The notes below the pieces were generated by a model that saw only the letters and a list, made by a program, of their open reading frames with translations, had not been told where the DNA came from and made no database searches. A stretch of 64,000 nucleotides of DNA from an uncultured Roseibium sp. (GTDB lineage: Bacteria > Pseudomonadota > Alphaproteobacteria > Rhizobiales > Stappiaceae), in the NCBI RefSeq assembly GCF_947496995.1, contig NZ_CANMFD010000001.1, forward strand, positions 1,608,692 to 1,672,691, given 5' to 3'. Of this stretch, positions 36,132-45,955 are shown in pieces. Numbering within the stretch: the first letter of the stretch is position 1; every line of letters begins with the position of its first letter. The position numbers were made by a program, and so were the translations under genes.

Positions 36132-38129
36132 CTAGGCGCTGGACGCCTGCCGAGTTTCGCTCTTGGCGCAACCGGCAAGAGGAAGGCCGGCGACGGTACC
36201 GGTCTTCCGGGCGGTGTCATGGACCTCCGCAAAGGGCAGGGCCGGACTGAAGTGATACCCCTGCACCAGACGGCACTGCAGGGACTGGAGCACGTCCAGC
36301 TGGGCGGCTTCCTCTACACCTTCCACGACGCAGAGCATCTGCATGGACTGGCAGAGATTGACGATGGACTTCACCACGCCTTTCGCGACCGGGTCGTCGA
36401 GTCCCGAAACGAAGCTGCGATCTATCTTCACGCAGTCGATCGGCAGCCGGTGTAGATATCCGAGGCTGGAATAGCCGGTTCCGAAATCGTCGAGCGCCAG
36501 TTTGACGCCCGCTTCGCGCAGGGTCTGCAGGCAGAGTTCCGCCGCTTCATAACTGCCGATAACGGCCGTTTCGGTGATCTCGAAAGTGATCAGGCGCGGA
36601 TCGTGCTGGTGCCGGCGGATGACGTCTAGGAGAGAAGCCACCGTTTCAGGCGAGGTGACATCATGCGCCGACAGGTTGAACGACAGGCCCAGATCACCTG
36701 GGAGCGACTTGAGCTGTCGCAGCGCCGTGTCGAACAGCGAGAGGGTCAGGCGGTGGATCAGTCCCGTACGTTCGGCGATCGGAATGAACGTGTCGGGACA
36801 GATCCAGTTCATATCCGGGGTCTGCCACCGGGCAAGGGCCTCGAACCCGACGACCGCGCGATCCGGCAGGGAAACGATCGGTTGAAAGTAGACCTGGAAC
36901 TCCTTCGACAGATCGGCGCTTTGCAGCGCGCATTCAATGGCCCTTTCGGAACGGATGCGGGCCTCGTGTTCGGTCGAATAGACGGTGGTTCTGCCGCGAG
37001 AAGTGGTCTTGGAATGGTAAAGTGCGTAGTCGGAGCGGTCGAAGAGAACATGCGCTGAGCTTCCGGCCTCCGGATAAAGGGCGATGCCGCAGGAAGCTCC
37101 GACGGACATTCTCAGGTCGCCGACCTTGTAGGGCTCGCTGATGCGGGCACACATGGCCCGGCCGATTCTTTCGGCTTCTGACCGGTCGCCGGGAAAGAGA
37201 AAGCCGAATTCATCTCCGCCGAGACGGCAGATCTCGACACCGGGCAGATCCATCGCCTTCAGCCGGTTGCCCACTTCCGAAAGGAGCAGGTCTCCGATCT
37301 GGTGACCGTAGGTGTCGTTGATCGGCTTGAAGCGGTCCAGATCGACCACACCGACGGCGAACTGGTTTTCGGTCTTCTCGTCCGTCGCGATCAGGGCTTC
37401 CAGCCGGTTGAAGAAATAGCGGCGGTTCGGCAGCTCGGTCAGGGCGTCTGTCTGGGCCAGGCGCTCGTTTTCGGCATTCAGCCGCGCTGTCTCGAGCTGT
37501 TTTGCTGCCAGCTCCGCCTGGGACTGGATGAGTTTGCAGAAGCTTCTGTAACTGCGCAGAAGCACCTGCAAGGCGACCAGGCAGACCAGGAAAATGTTCA
37601 ATGCGATGGCGGTGTAAACATCTTCGCCCAGACGGATGTAATAAACGAGATAGGGCAATGTCACGATGAACATGACCATCAGCGCCGCCTGGGGCAGGTT
37701 CATCAGGCAGAAAATGCAGCCGATTACCGTGATCGCGATAAACAGGGCGACATGGCCGCGTTCGGCCTCGCTGCCGTATCCGTCGAGACTGAGCGACCAT
37801 GCGATATAGATCGCCGCCATGAGGCTGCCCGTCAGAACGGTCCGCCGCATTTTGCTGATCGCTTCTTCCGGTCCGAGTTCCTTTCCACGCGACGAGGTCC
37901 ACACGAGGAGCCGGATCGAGGTGAAAACCAGGATCGGAGCAAGGATGCCGACGGTGAGATAAAAGGGCGTGCTGTCGTAGTGGGTATAGGAGACCGCGAT
38001 GGCGTTGACCATCAGCAGGGCATAAAGCGACGGGATCTGGGTCTTCAGCTCGCGGTACTGAGCCTGGGCAAGCTCGGGATGACGCGGATCGATCATCATC
38101 CATCTCGCGAAAGCCCTGATCTTGTCCAT
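36132..38129 (-). CDS. Membrane-bound GGDEF-EAL protein
   Basis: A 665-residue c-di-GMP turnover protein. About six membrane helices (residues 35-205), a short coiled coil, GGDEF domain with intact GGDEF (304-308) and EAL domain with intact EAL (430-432), DDFGTGYSS and KIDRSFV. The region five residues upstream of GGDEF lacks the inhibitory RxxD motif (KAMD instead), so product inhibition at the I-site is not expected. Both activities are possible; which dominates cannot be read. GGAG six bases before ATG 38129 favours that start over 38144. A PilZ protein is encoded 20 kb away. Confidence 0.92.
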   Translation of the reverse strand: MDKIRAFARWMMIDPRHPELAQAQYRELKTQIPSLYALLMVNAIAVSYTHYDSTPFYLTVGILAPILVFTSIRLLVWTSSRGKELGPEEAISKMRRTVLTGSLMAAIYIAWSLSLDGYGSEAERGHVALFIAITVIGCIFCLMNLPQAALMVMFIVTLPYLVYYIRLGEDVYTAIALNIFLVCLVALQVLLRSYRSFCKLIQSQAELAAKQLETARLNAENERLAQTDALTELPNRRYFFNRLEALIATDEKTENQFAVGVVDLDRFKPINDTYGHQIGDLLLSEVGNRLKAMDLPGVEICRLGGDEFGFLFPGDRSEAERIGRAMCARISEPYKVGDLRMSVGASCGIALYPEAGSSAHVLFDRSDYALYHSKTTSRGRTTVYSTEHEARIRSERAIECALQSADLSKEFQVYFQPIVSLPDRAVVGFEALARWQTPDMNWICPDTFIPIAERTGLIHRLTLSLFDTALRQLKSLPGDLGLSFNLSAHDVTSPETVASLLDVIRRHQHDPRLITFEITETAVIGSYEAAELCLQTLREAGVKLALDDFGTGYSSLGYLHRLPIDCVKIDRSFVSGLDDPVAKGVVKSIVNLCQSMQMLCVVEGVEEAAQLDVLQSLQCRLVQGYHFSPALPFAEVHDTARKTGTVAGLPLAGCAKSETRQASSA

Positions 38130-38502
38130 TAATATCTCCAGCATCGTTTATGTCTACGTGCAGGCAGGTGAAAGAATAGTGAGCTCACCTGACATGAATA
38201 AATTCCGGATATTTCGACGTTGCCGAGAATCAATACAGTCAGGCGGCGGAAATAAAATGATTGTGCTGGATACTGTATTGACGTTGAGGAAGCAAATCAA
38301 TTTCAACTCGTGGTTATAACCGGTTGCATTCTTCTGTCGTCACCTTGCCGAAAAGCCGGCGGAAACAGACCCTGCTGCGTCAACCTCCTCTGCAAGCACA
38401 GCATTTACCTTATATCCGCCATCGTCAATGGGAAGCCGCGGTGAGCGCCAATAAGAAAAGCCAACTATTTTTTTATGATGGAATTGGAGTATATAGAACG
38501 GC
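38130..38502. other. Intergenic AT-rich region upstream of Fe-S-type regulator
   Basis: This 373-base gap between two divergent genes is clearly AT-rich. It contains the palindrome GGTTATAACC at 38312-38321, a possible operator. I see no gene. Confidence 0.5.
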
Positions 38503-39129
38503 ATGGCTGACCGCACCCGAACCAGACTCCTGAACGCGCTGAAATGCTCCGGTCCCCAGACTGCGGCGGAACTGGCTGCAGGGTTGAGCGTGACGTCCGT
38601 AGCTGTCCGGCAGCACCTGGACGGGCTGCTTCAGGAAGAGCAGGTGGCCTTCGACGACGTGAAAGGCTCCGTCGGGCGGCCGAAGCGAGTCTGGCGCCTG
38701 ACGGCCAAAGGCCATTGGCAATTTCCGGACAATCATTCGAACCTGGTTCTTGGACTGCTCAACGGGCTTGACGATCTTTTCGGTGCGGACGGCCTCGAAA
38801 AGCTGATATCTCACCGGGAAGCCCAAAGCCGCCAATCGTATGCGCAGGCCATGGGCGGTGCCGTGAGGCTGTCCGACAAGGTGTCGGTTCTGGCTGGCTT
38901 GCGCAATCTGGAAGGTTACATGGCCGAAGTGGCCGAGGATGAAGACGGCTATCTTCTGATTGAAAACCACTGCTCGATCTGCGCGGCCGCAACCGCCTGC
39001 AACGGGTTCTGCCAGTCAGAACTGCGGCTTTTCAGGGATGTTCTCGGAGCGGAAGTGGTCGTCACCCGTACGGAACACCAACTGTCCGGCGACCGGCGCT
39101 GTGCCTACAGGATAGAGCCGAGGGCATAA
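38503..39129 (+). CDS. Four-cysteine winged-helix regulator (SufR-like)
   Basis: A 208-residue protein: an N-terminal ArsR/DeoR-type winged helix (LLNALKCSGPQTAAELAAGLSVTSVAVRQHL) and a C-terminal domain with the cluster ENHCSICAAATACNGFC, a C-x2-C-x5-C-x3-C pattern. The arrangement matches SufR-type Fe-S sensing regulators, in which the cluster controls DNA binding. It is followed after 27 bases by an ABC exporter on the same strand. The target may be that exporter or an iron-sulfur stress response; neither is shown. Confidence 0.85.
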   Translation: MADRTRTRLLNALKCSGPQTAAELAAGLSVTSVAVRQHLDGLLQEEQVAFDDVKGSVGRPKRVWRLTAKGHWQFPDNHSNLVLGLLNGLDDLFGADGLEKLISHREAQSRQSYAQAMGGAVRLSDKVSVLAGLRNLEGYMAEVAEDEDGYLLIENHCSICAAATACNGFCQSELRLFRDVLGAEVVVTRTEHQLSGDRRCAYRIEPRA

Positions 39130-39156
39130 CCCGGGTCTCATGAGGAGTTTGAACGC

Positions 39157-41040
39157 GTGTCATTCGCAAAGCCGTTTCTTGCGCGGCTGATCGACCGGTA
39201 TTTTCACCCATTCGAGACGCATCTGAAGCCGCTCGATCTTCCGCTGACACCCTTGCCGGACAAGAGCCCGATGCATCTTGTCCTGCACTTCGCCGGCATG
39301 TTCCGCACACAACTGGTCATTGTCTCGCTGCTGGCCATGATCTCCTCGGGCCTGGGACTGGCGGGCATCTGGACGATCTCCTACGTGGTTGACGGCGTGA
39401 CATCGCAAGGCGCGCAGGACTTCCTGATTGGACACGTCTGGTTCCTGTGCGGAATTTTCCTGCTGTTCGTGATCATCGATCCGCTGGCCTTCCTTCTGCG
39501 CCAGACGTTCGCCTTCCAGACGGTGCGTATCCTTCTGCCCGCGGCGATGCGCTGGCAGGCCCACAAGGCGGTCGAGGCCCAGGACCTGGCGTTTTTCGAA
39601 GACACGTTCGCCGGGCAGGTGGCCTCGCGAATCGCCCAGGTGACGATGTCGGTTCATCGCCAGATGATGCTGGCGATCGAGACCGTTCCCTTTCTGATCA
39701 TCCAGTTCGGGGGATCTTTTCTGTTGCTGCTGGCGCTCGCCTGGCCGCTGGCAGTCCCGGTCTTCTTCTGGATCGTTGCCAACATGCTGGTCGCCTGGCT
39801 GGCCATTCCGACCTATATGCAGCGCGCAGCCAGGGTAGCGGCGGCAAATTCCCGGGCGACCGGTGCCATGACGGATGTCTATTCCAACATCGCCATGGTG
39901 AAACTGTTCGCGGCCGAGGATTCGGAGGCCGGCGCCATCCGCAAGGTGATCGGCGAGACGATCGATACCCGTCATAGCGAAAACCGGTCCTACATCCTGA
40001 CCGACAGCAGCGTCTATGCGCTCAACGTCCTGATGATCCTGGGCGTTGTGTCAATCGGCTTCTGGGGCATGACCGGAGGCTGGGTCACCATTGGCGATTT
40101 TGTCGCCGGCCTGACCGTGACCCGTTCGCTGTCGCATGCCTCGTCGAGTTTCATCGGCGTCGGCCAGTCGATCACCAGCACGCTCGGAACGATCCGCGAC
40201 GCCATGCCGATCATGACCAGCCGGCCGAAGATCACCGACAATCCGGAGGCCGCCGACCTCGATGTGAGCGCCGGAGAGATCCGATTCGAGAATGTCACCT
40301 TCGCCTATCAGAAGGACCGCGCCCCGGTTCTGGAGAATTTCAACCTGACGATCGCTCCGGGCGAACGGGTCGGCCTAGTCGGTCTTTCCGGGGCGGGAAA
40401 ATCGACCGTGATCTCGCTGCTGATGCGCCTGCGCGATGTATCCGCTGGTCGCATCCTGATTGACGGTCAGGACGTTCGCGACGTCACGCAGGCTTCGCTG
40501 CGCAGCCGGATCGGCGTCGTGACCCAGGATATTTCCCTGCTCAACCGCTCCATCCGCGACAACATCCGCTATGGCAGGCCGGATGCGAACGACGATGAGA
40601 TCCGTGAGATTGCGAAGGCTGCCGAGGCGCTTGACTTCATCGAGGAGCAAAAGGACAGCAAAGGCCGTGAAGGTCTCGCCGCTCATGTCGGCGACAGGGG
40701 AGTAAAGCTCTCGGGGGGGCAGCGCCAACGTATCGCCATCGCCCGGGTGCTCTTGAAAAACGCACCCGTCCTCATCCTGGACGAGGCCACGTCCGCCCTC
40801 GACAGCGAGGCTGAGCAGGCCATTCAGGAGAACCTGGCGCGGATGATGGACGGCAGGACCACCCTGGCTGTCGCCCACCGGCTGTCGACCATCGCCGCCC
40901 TGGACCGGCTGGTGGTGATGGAAGCGGGCAGGATTGTCGAGGAGGGCAGCCACCGGGAGCTTCTCGCCAGGGGCGGGCTCTATGCAGCGCTCTGGGAACG
41001 TCAGTCCGGCGGTTTTCTCGCGCTCAGCGCTGCGGAGTAA
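39157..41040 (+). CDS. ABC exporter, fused permease and ATPase
   Basis: A 627-residue half-transporter of the ABCB/MsbA type. Six membrane helices occupy about residues 45-330; the ATPase domain shows Walker A (GLSGAGKST), Q-loop VTQDISLL, signature KLSGGQRQR, Walker B VLILDEATSALD and the switch histidine in AHRLSTI. GTG 39157 has AGGAG ten bases before it. It is next to a Fe-S-type regulator, which may control it. Homodimer is expected; the exported compound cannot be inferred. Confidence 0.93.
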   Translation: MSFAKPFLARLIDRYFHPFETHLKPLDLPLTPLPDKSPMHLVLHFAGMFRTQLVIVSLLAMISSGLGLAGIWTISYVVDGVTSQGAQDFLIGHVWFLCGIFLLFVIIDPLAFLLRQTFAFQTVRILLPAAMRWQAHKAVEAQDLAFFEDTFAGQVASRIAQVTMSVHRQMMLAIETVPFLIIQFGGSFLLLLALAWPLAVPVFFWIVANMLVAWLAIPTYMQRAARVAAANSRATGAMTDVYSNIAMVKLFAAEDSEAGAIRKVIGETIDTRHSENRSYILTDSSVYALNVLMILGVVSIGFWGMTGGWVTIGDFVAGLTVTRSLSHASSSFIGVGQSITSTLGTIRDAMPIMTSRPKITDNPEAADLDVSAGEIRFENVTFAYQKDRAPVLENFNLTIAPGERVGLVGLSGAGKSTVISLLMRLRDVSAGRILIDGQDVRDVTQASLRSRIGVVTQDISLLNRSIRDNIRYGRPDANDDEIREIAKAAEALDFIEEQKDSKGREGLAAHVGDRGVKLSGGQRQRIAIARVLLKNAPVLILDEATSALDSEAEQAIQENLARMMDGRTTLAVAHRLSTIAALDRLVVMEAGRIVEEGSHRELLARGGLYAALWERQSGGFLALSAAE

Positions 41041-41197
41041 ACCTCCGCCGGTGGCCCGTTCGCAAGGACGTACGATCAGGGAAAATCCGGCCTTACAGAT
41101 GCCGCATATTCGGCAGCCCTCACGGGCTGTCGTGTTGGAAAAGTAATAACCCGGCCGCCTGTTGATTTTCCGAAATCCTGGAGACAATACTCCCTTC

Positions 41198-42043
41198 ATG
41201 GATAAAAGAGACCGTGCCGAACTTTTTCGCGAACGCCTGTCCGATGCTCTGCGCAGCCGGGAGATGAACCGCAGCGATCTGGCGCGCGGTGCGGGACTGG
41301 ATCGGTCCACGGTCTCGCAATTGCTGTCCGAGGAAGCACCCCGCCTTCCCAATGGCCAGGCACTGGCGGCCATCGCGACGGCGCTCAGCGTCTCGTCGGA
41401 CTGGCTGCTGGGTCTGTCGACCCACAGGGGCGCGGCGGCGGAAATCCTCGATCAGGCGGTTCAGGTGGCAGAAACAGACCGCCATCCCGTCGATGAGCAT
41501 TTGCTTGCCTGGTATCGCGATGCGGTGGGGGCAAAGATCCGCCATGTCCCGGCTAATCTTCCCGATGTCCTCAAGACCGAAGCCGTTCTGGCCTTCGAGT
41601 ATGCCGGCGAAACGCTGCGCACTGCCGATCAGGCCATCATCGGAACCCGCGACCAGCGCGCGCTCCTGAGCCGGGCAGAATCCGATATGGAGATAGCGCT
41701 CCCCAGGGAATCCCTGGAGGGGTTTGCGGAAGGAGAGGGCATGTGGGCCGGCCTGCCGGCCGACGCCCGCCGCGAGCAGCTGGACGTGATGGGCCGGACG
41801 TTGAATGACCTCTATCCCTCCCTGCGCCTGCATCTGTTCGGAGCCAACGACCGCTATTCCGCGCCCTTCACGGTTTTCGGGCAGAAGTGGGCGGCGCTAT
41901 ACCTGGGCCAGCGCTACCTGGCGTTCTCCAACACCCGCCACGTTCAGCTCTTTTCCGGCCACTTCGACGACCTTGTCCGCCATGCGGTAATCCGTTCGCA
42001 CGAAGCCGGAGAGTTCGCGGTCCGCCTGGCGGAAGGCATCTGA
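41198..42043 (+). CDS. XRE-family transcriptional regulator
   Basis: A 281-residue protein with an N-terminal lambda-repressor-like HTH (residues about 8-70: LRSREMNRSDLARGAGLDRSTVSQLL) and a long C-terminal domain of unknown family, containing HDP-like LLAWYRDAVGAKIRHVPANLPD and a helical region ending in the LYLGQRYLAFSNTRH segment. It could bind a ligand or protein. ATG 41198 lacks a close Shine-Dalgarno site (GGAG is 14 bases away). The neighbouring ABC exporter ends 157 bases earlier. No target is evident. Confidence 0.82.
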   Translation: MDKRDRAELFRERLSDALRSREMNRSDLARGAGLDRSTVSQLLSEEAPRLPNGQALAAIATALSVSSDWLLGLSTHRGAAAEILDQAVQVAETDRHPVDEHLLAWYRDAVGAKIRHVPANLPDVLKTEAVLAFEYAGETLRTADQAIIGTRDQRALLSRAESDMEIALPRESLEGFAEGEGMWAGLPADARREQLDVMGRTLNDLYPSLRLHLFGANDRYSAPFTVFGQKWAALYLGQRYLAFSNTRHVQLFSGHFDDLVRHAVIRSHEAGEFAVRLAEGI

Positions 42044-42204
42044 AAGCGTAATTTTGGCGGTCCAATCGGTACCGGTTGAATGTTCGCTGATCCAGGGCGT
42101 GGCGCGTTCACGCGGGTTCGCGTTTTCAGAAAGCCGCCCGGCGCAGCGGTTGCATTGCACATGCGCTCGGGCGATTTCCTGAATTCAATTCAACGCGCCA
42201 GGCT

Positions 42205-43851
42205 CTAATGATGTCCGTGGCGGCCATGCAGAGCCTTGGCCGATGCGACGGAGCGTGACGGTTCGAAATGCTCTGCAACCGCCATATCCCAATAGGTCGA
42301 ATAACCGGGAATGTTGTGTGCCTCGTCGAGCAGGGCGCCCTTTTTCAGCCAGGTGAGAGCCGCGCTCGCAGGGAGGATTTCGCGCTGTCCTTCGCGGAGA
42401 TAAAAATGCTCCGGCTTGAATTCGCGCGGGTGGCTGAGACCGGCCGCGGCGGTGAATTCGATCAGGGCATCAAGCGTGTTGCTATGGAAATTCGTCACCC
42501 TTTCTGCCTTGTCGGGAACCACCAGAGCTTGCTGGCGCTTCAGATCCTGGGTGGCGACACCGGTCGGGCAACGGTTGGTGTGGCAGCTCTGGGACTGAAT
42601 GCAGCCGACGGCAAACATGAAGCCGCGTGCCGAGTTGATCCAGTCCGCACCCAGGCAGATGGCTCCGGCGAGATCGAAAGCGCTGAACAATTTGCCGCTG
42701 GCGCCGATCTTGATGTCATCGCGCAGACCGGCTCCGACCAGGCAGTTGTGAACGAAGGAAAGGCCCTGACGCAAAGGCGTTCCGAGCCGGTTGGCGAACT
42801 CGATGGGCGCTGCGCCGGTTCCGCCTTCGGAGCCGTCGACAACGATGAAATCCGGCTTGATGCCTGTCTTCAGCATGGCTTTCATGATCGCCATGAACTC
42901 CCAGCGGTGACCCAGGCACAGTTTGAAGCCGACCGGCTTGCCTCCTGACAGTTCCCTCAGGGTGCGGATGAACTCCAGAAGTTCGACCGGCGTGGAAAAT
43001 GCCGAATGATGCGAGGGCGAGACACAGTCCTGGCCCATGGGAACGCCTCTTGCTTCGGCGATCTCCTTGGTGACCTTCGGAGCGGGAAGCACGCCGCCAT
43101 GACCGGGTTTCGCACCCTGGCTCATCTTGATTTCGATCATCTTGATCTGCGGGTTCGCCGCCTGGCTCTTGAATTTTTCCGGATCGAAGGTTCCGTCCTC
43201 GGCCCGGCAGCCGAAATAGCCGCTTCCCAGTTCCCAGACGAGATCGCCGCCACCTTCCCTGTGATAGCGCGACACGCTGCCTTCACCGGTGTCGTGGAAG
43301 AAATTGCCCGCCTTCGCACCCTTGTTGAGGGCCAGAATGGCGTTGCCTGAAAGCGCGCCGAAGCTCATCGCGGAGATATTGAACAGCGAGGCCGAATAAG
43401 GCTGCTTGCATTCCGGTCCGCCGATAGTGACGCGCAGGTCTTCGTGGTTGACCGGCTTGGGACAGACGGAATGGTTCACCCAGGAATAGGAATCTTCATA
43501 GACATCCTGTTCGGTCCCGAACGGCAGCACGTCCTCGATGTTCTTCGCCCGGTCGTAGACCATGGACCGGCGCTCTCGCGAAAACGGTTTGCCGTCCTGG
43601 TTGCTTTCGAAAAAATATTGCCGCAGTTCCGGGCGGATGGATTCAAAAAGATACCGGAAGTGGCCGGTCACCGGATAATTGCGCAGGACCGCGTGCGCGC
43701 TCTGGCGCAGGTCCAGAACACCGGTCACCGACAGCGCCGCGAAAACCAGGAACGGCCAGAGGAAGTGGCCGGAAACGGTGAACATCAAGATGATGCTGAT
43801 GACGGCAAGAAGGATGCAAAGAACAAAAACGGTATAGCGGGCAGGGAACAC
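42205..43851 (-). CDS. Membrane-anchored glutamate-synthase-like FMN protein
   Basis: A 548-residue protein. Two membrane helices near the N-terminus (VFVLCILLAVISIILMFTV and FLWPFLVFAALSV) precede a glutamate-synthase central/FMN domain (roughly 130-500) with GEGSVSRYH, KPGHGGVLP, DGSEGGTGAAP and the cysteine motif CIQSQSCHTNRC for a 3Fe-4S cluster. It lacks the glutaminase domain of full GltB. This group is common in proteobacteria and is uncharacterised or called 'FMN-binding glutamate synthase family'. GTG 43851 with AGGAG ten bases upstream is my preferred start over longer ones. Confidence 0.87.
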   Translation of the reverse strand: MFPARYTVFVLCILLAVISIILMFTVSGHFLWPFLVFAALSVTGVLDLRQSAHAVLRNYPVTGHFRYLFESIRPELRQYFFESNQDGKPFSRERRSMVYDRAKNIEDVLPFGTEQDVYEDSYSWVNHSVCPKPVNHEDLRVTIGGPECKQPYSASLFNISAMSFGALSGNAILALNKGAKAGNFFHDTGEGSVSRYHREGGGDLVWELGSGYFGCRAEDGTFDPEKFKSQAANPQIKMIEIKMSQGAKPGHGGVLPAPKVTKEIAEARGVPMGQDCVSPSHHSAFSTPVELLEFIRTLRELSGGKPVGFKLCLGHRWEFMAIMKAMLKTGIKPDFIVVDGSEGGTGAAPIEFANRLGTPLRQGLSFVHNCLVGAGLRDDIKIGASGKLFSAFDLAGAICLGADWINSARGFMFAVGCIQSQSCHTNRCPTGVATQDLKRQQALVVPDKAERVTNFHSNTLDALIEFTAAAGLSHPREFKPEHFYLREGQREILPASAALTWLKKGALLDEAHNIPGYSTYWDMAVAEHFEPSRSVASAKALHGRHGHH

Positions 43852-43981
43852 GGGCAGGTGACTCCTTGAAAAGCTTGCTCCATTAGTTGTGTCAGGCCGG
43901 GCAGGAAAAGAAAAGGCCGGTAGGCGGCAATGGACGCCTGACCCGTTGATAAGACACGGCAGCTGCAATGAAAGACGGGTA

Positions 43982-45268
43982 TCAGGGCTGCAGAAACCGT
44001 TCGATCAGCCGCCTGGCCGTTTCCCTTGCACCGGGTTCGCTCGCCATGACAGCCGCCGCACGTTCCGCTTTTTCCCGGTAGGCAGGGTTTTCAAGATCGC
44101 GAAGCGCCTCCGCGAGATTTTCAGGTGTCAGCTTTTTCTGCGGGATCGGCACCGGTCCGGCGCCGATGCCATGCACACGGGTGCCCCAGAAAGGCTGATC
44201 GGCAAAGACAGGGCAGATGAGGGAAGGCTTCCCCCAACGAACCGCCTCATGCGTCGTGCCGGCCCCGCCATGATGGACGATCGCGGAACAGCGCGGAAAA
44301 AGCCAGCTGTGCGGCGCCTTTTCCAGCAGCAGCACCCGGTCCTTGAGGTCGGCGGGAATCGCATCTACTCCCAGTCCGCCCCAGCCGGTGGAAAGGATCG
44401 CCCGCTGTCCGGTGATCCTGAGGGCGGAAAGAACGGTTTGCGCCAGGTCCTGCGGGCCCTTGCTCGGCATCGACCCGAAGCCGAGATAAACCGGCGCGGT
44501 TCCGGACTTCAGGAAAGCGGCCAGCTCCGCCGGGGGGCGATAGTCGGGATCCGGTTCGCTCAGCCAGTAGCCGCACTGCCAGTTCTCGTCCGTCCAGTCG
44601 TTTGGCGTCGGCACCAGTGCACGTGAAAAGGCCTGCAGGCTCAGCGCTTTGCTGCCGTCCGGCATGTAACCGTCCAACTGTGAACCAGAAACGGCCAGTT
44701 CTTTTTTGGCTTCCTCGCGCAGCGGCTTCATGATCGAGGCAAATCCTGCTCTCATGAGTTGGCGAAGCACGGAGTAGCTTATCCGGTTGAAGGTTCTGCC
44801 GAGATCCGGCAGGCCGAAAAGAGGCACGGGAAAGTCGCCGGTCGGTGCGGTCACCGGCTGCAGGGCCGTCGGCAGGGCCGGAACATTCAGCCGCCGTGCG
44901 ACGAGTGTCATCACACTGGCCTTCAGGTTGAACAGGATGAGATCCGGTTTCTCTTCAAGTCCGGCACGCCAGAGGGCAAGCGTGACTTCCTGCTGCAAAC
45001 GCATGTTCCTGCGGGCCGAACGGACCGCGCCTTTGACCGAAAACAGTGCTTCCCTGATGGCAGGATCTTGCAGAAGCGTCTGATAATTGATCGGCACCGA
45101 GCGGGGCGTCGCCCCGGTAGACTCGATCATCTCTTCGAAGCCTTCGCCCGTGCACAGCACGACATCGGCGCCAGCACGGCGCAACTCCTGGGCGAGCGCG
45201 GCATAGGGCTGAACATCGCCGCGCGTGCCGAGACTGGCGATCAGGATCTTTTGGCGGGAAACGGACAT
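43982..45268 (-). CDS. GT1/GT28-type glycosyltransferase (UGT/MGT-like)
   Basis: A 428-residue soluble glycosyltransferase with the two-Rossmann GT-B fold. N-terminal motif ILIASLGTRGDVQPYAALAQEL and C-terminal donor-binding motif SAIVHHGGAGTTHEAVRWGKPSLICPVFADQPFWGTRVHGIGAGP follow the sterol-glucosyltransferase/MGT subgroup, which uses UDP-sugars. The start at 45268 has AAGGA six bases before it; longer starts lack one. It would transfer sugar to a lipid or small molecule. It stands alone, divergent from yjbQ. Confidence 0.88.
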   Translation of the reverse strand: MSVSRQKILIASLGTRGDVQPYAALAQELRRAGADVVLCTGEGFEEMIESTGATPRSVPINYQTLLQDPAIREALFSVKGAVRSARRNMRLQQEVTLALWRAGLEEKPDLILFNLKASVMTLVARRLNVPALPTALQPVTAPTGDFPVPLFGLPDLGRTFNRISYSVLRQLMRAGFASIMKPLREEAKKELAVSGSQLDGYMPDGSKALSLQAFSRALVPTPNDWTDENWQCGYWLSEPDPDYRPPAELAAFLKSGTAPVYLGFGSMPSKGPQDLAQTVLSALRITGQRAILSTGWGGLGVDAIPADLKDRVLLLEKAPHSWLFPRCSAIVHHGGAGTTHEAVRWGKPSLICPVFADQPFWGTRVHGIGAGPVPIPQKKLTPENLAEALRDLENPAYREKAERAAAVMASEPGARETARRLIERFLQP

Positions 45269-45444
45269 CGCATTCCTTTGCAGTGGATCTGGGAGACAGG
45301 CAAGGACAAACCACCTGGCAGGTGGTCCTTCTGTCCGGATTTGCAACGCCGAACACGATCGCTTAAGCCTGTCCGAACTGTTGCCATCGCAGTATTTGTT
45401 GCCTGAATGAGCACGGAAGCTGATCCAGTGGCTGAAGGATTTGC

Positions 45445-45879
45445 ATGCAGACCACATTCTCGATCCGGACCAACGGTCAGGACCTTTATGAATTTACCCG
45501 CCAGGTGGCGGGCTGGCTTGGCGAAGAGGGCGCAGGTGACGGGCTGCTCACGCTGTTTGTCCGCCACACGTCCTGTTCGCTGCTGATCCAGGAGAATGCC
45601 GATCCCGATGTACAAAGGGACCTCAAGGCCTTTTTCAGCCGCCTTGTGCCTCCGGCGGACGATCCGTCCATGAGCTATCTCGTTCACACGTTCGAAGGGC
45701 CGGACGATATGCCCGCCCACATCAAGGCCGCGCTCATGCCGGTGTCCCTGTCCATTCCGGTTTCCGATGGCCGTATGGCGCTGGGCACCTGGCAGGGAAT
45801 TTATCTTTTCGAACACCGCAGCCGTCCCCACGAACGGCAGGTGGTCGCGCATTTTTGCAGCGACAGCGCGCAGGCCTGA
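45445..45879 (+). CDS. yjbQ: YjbQ/UPF0047 family protein
   Basis: A 144-residue protein of the YjbQ/UPF0047 family. Conserved segments FVRHTSCSLLIQENADPDVQRDL, the middle LVHTFEGPDDMPAHIKAALM and the end LGTWQGIYLFEHR are all present. Some members show weak thiamine-phosphate-synthase activity, but the true role is not settled. About 175 bases of divergent promoter space separate it from the glycosyltransferase gene. Confidence 0.93.
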   Translation: MQTTFSIRTNGQDLYEFTRQVAGWLGEEGAGDGLLTLFVRHTSCSLLIQENADPDVQRDLKAFFSRLVPPADDPSMSYLVHTFEGPDDMPAHIKAALMPVSLSIPVSDGRMALGTWQGIYLFEHRSRPHERQVVAHFCSDSAQA

Positions 45880-45921
45880 TGATCCCGCATCACTGATGCA
45901 AAAGGGTTTTTCAGAAAATCT

Positions 45922-45935
45922 GTGACGATCGTCAC
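45922..45935. promoter_or_regulatory. CRP-like palindrome
   Basis: GTGACGATCGTCAC is a perfect 14-base palindrome, and with flanking bases reads TGTGACGATCGTCACG, close to the CRP consensus TGTGA-N6-TCACA. It lies after yjbQ and about 20 bases ahead of a short reading frame with its own ribosome-binding site. Confidence 0.45.
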
Positions 45936-45955
45936 GTGTTGAGATGAGGTCGAAC

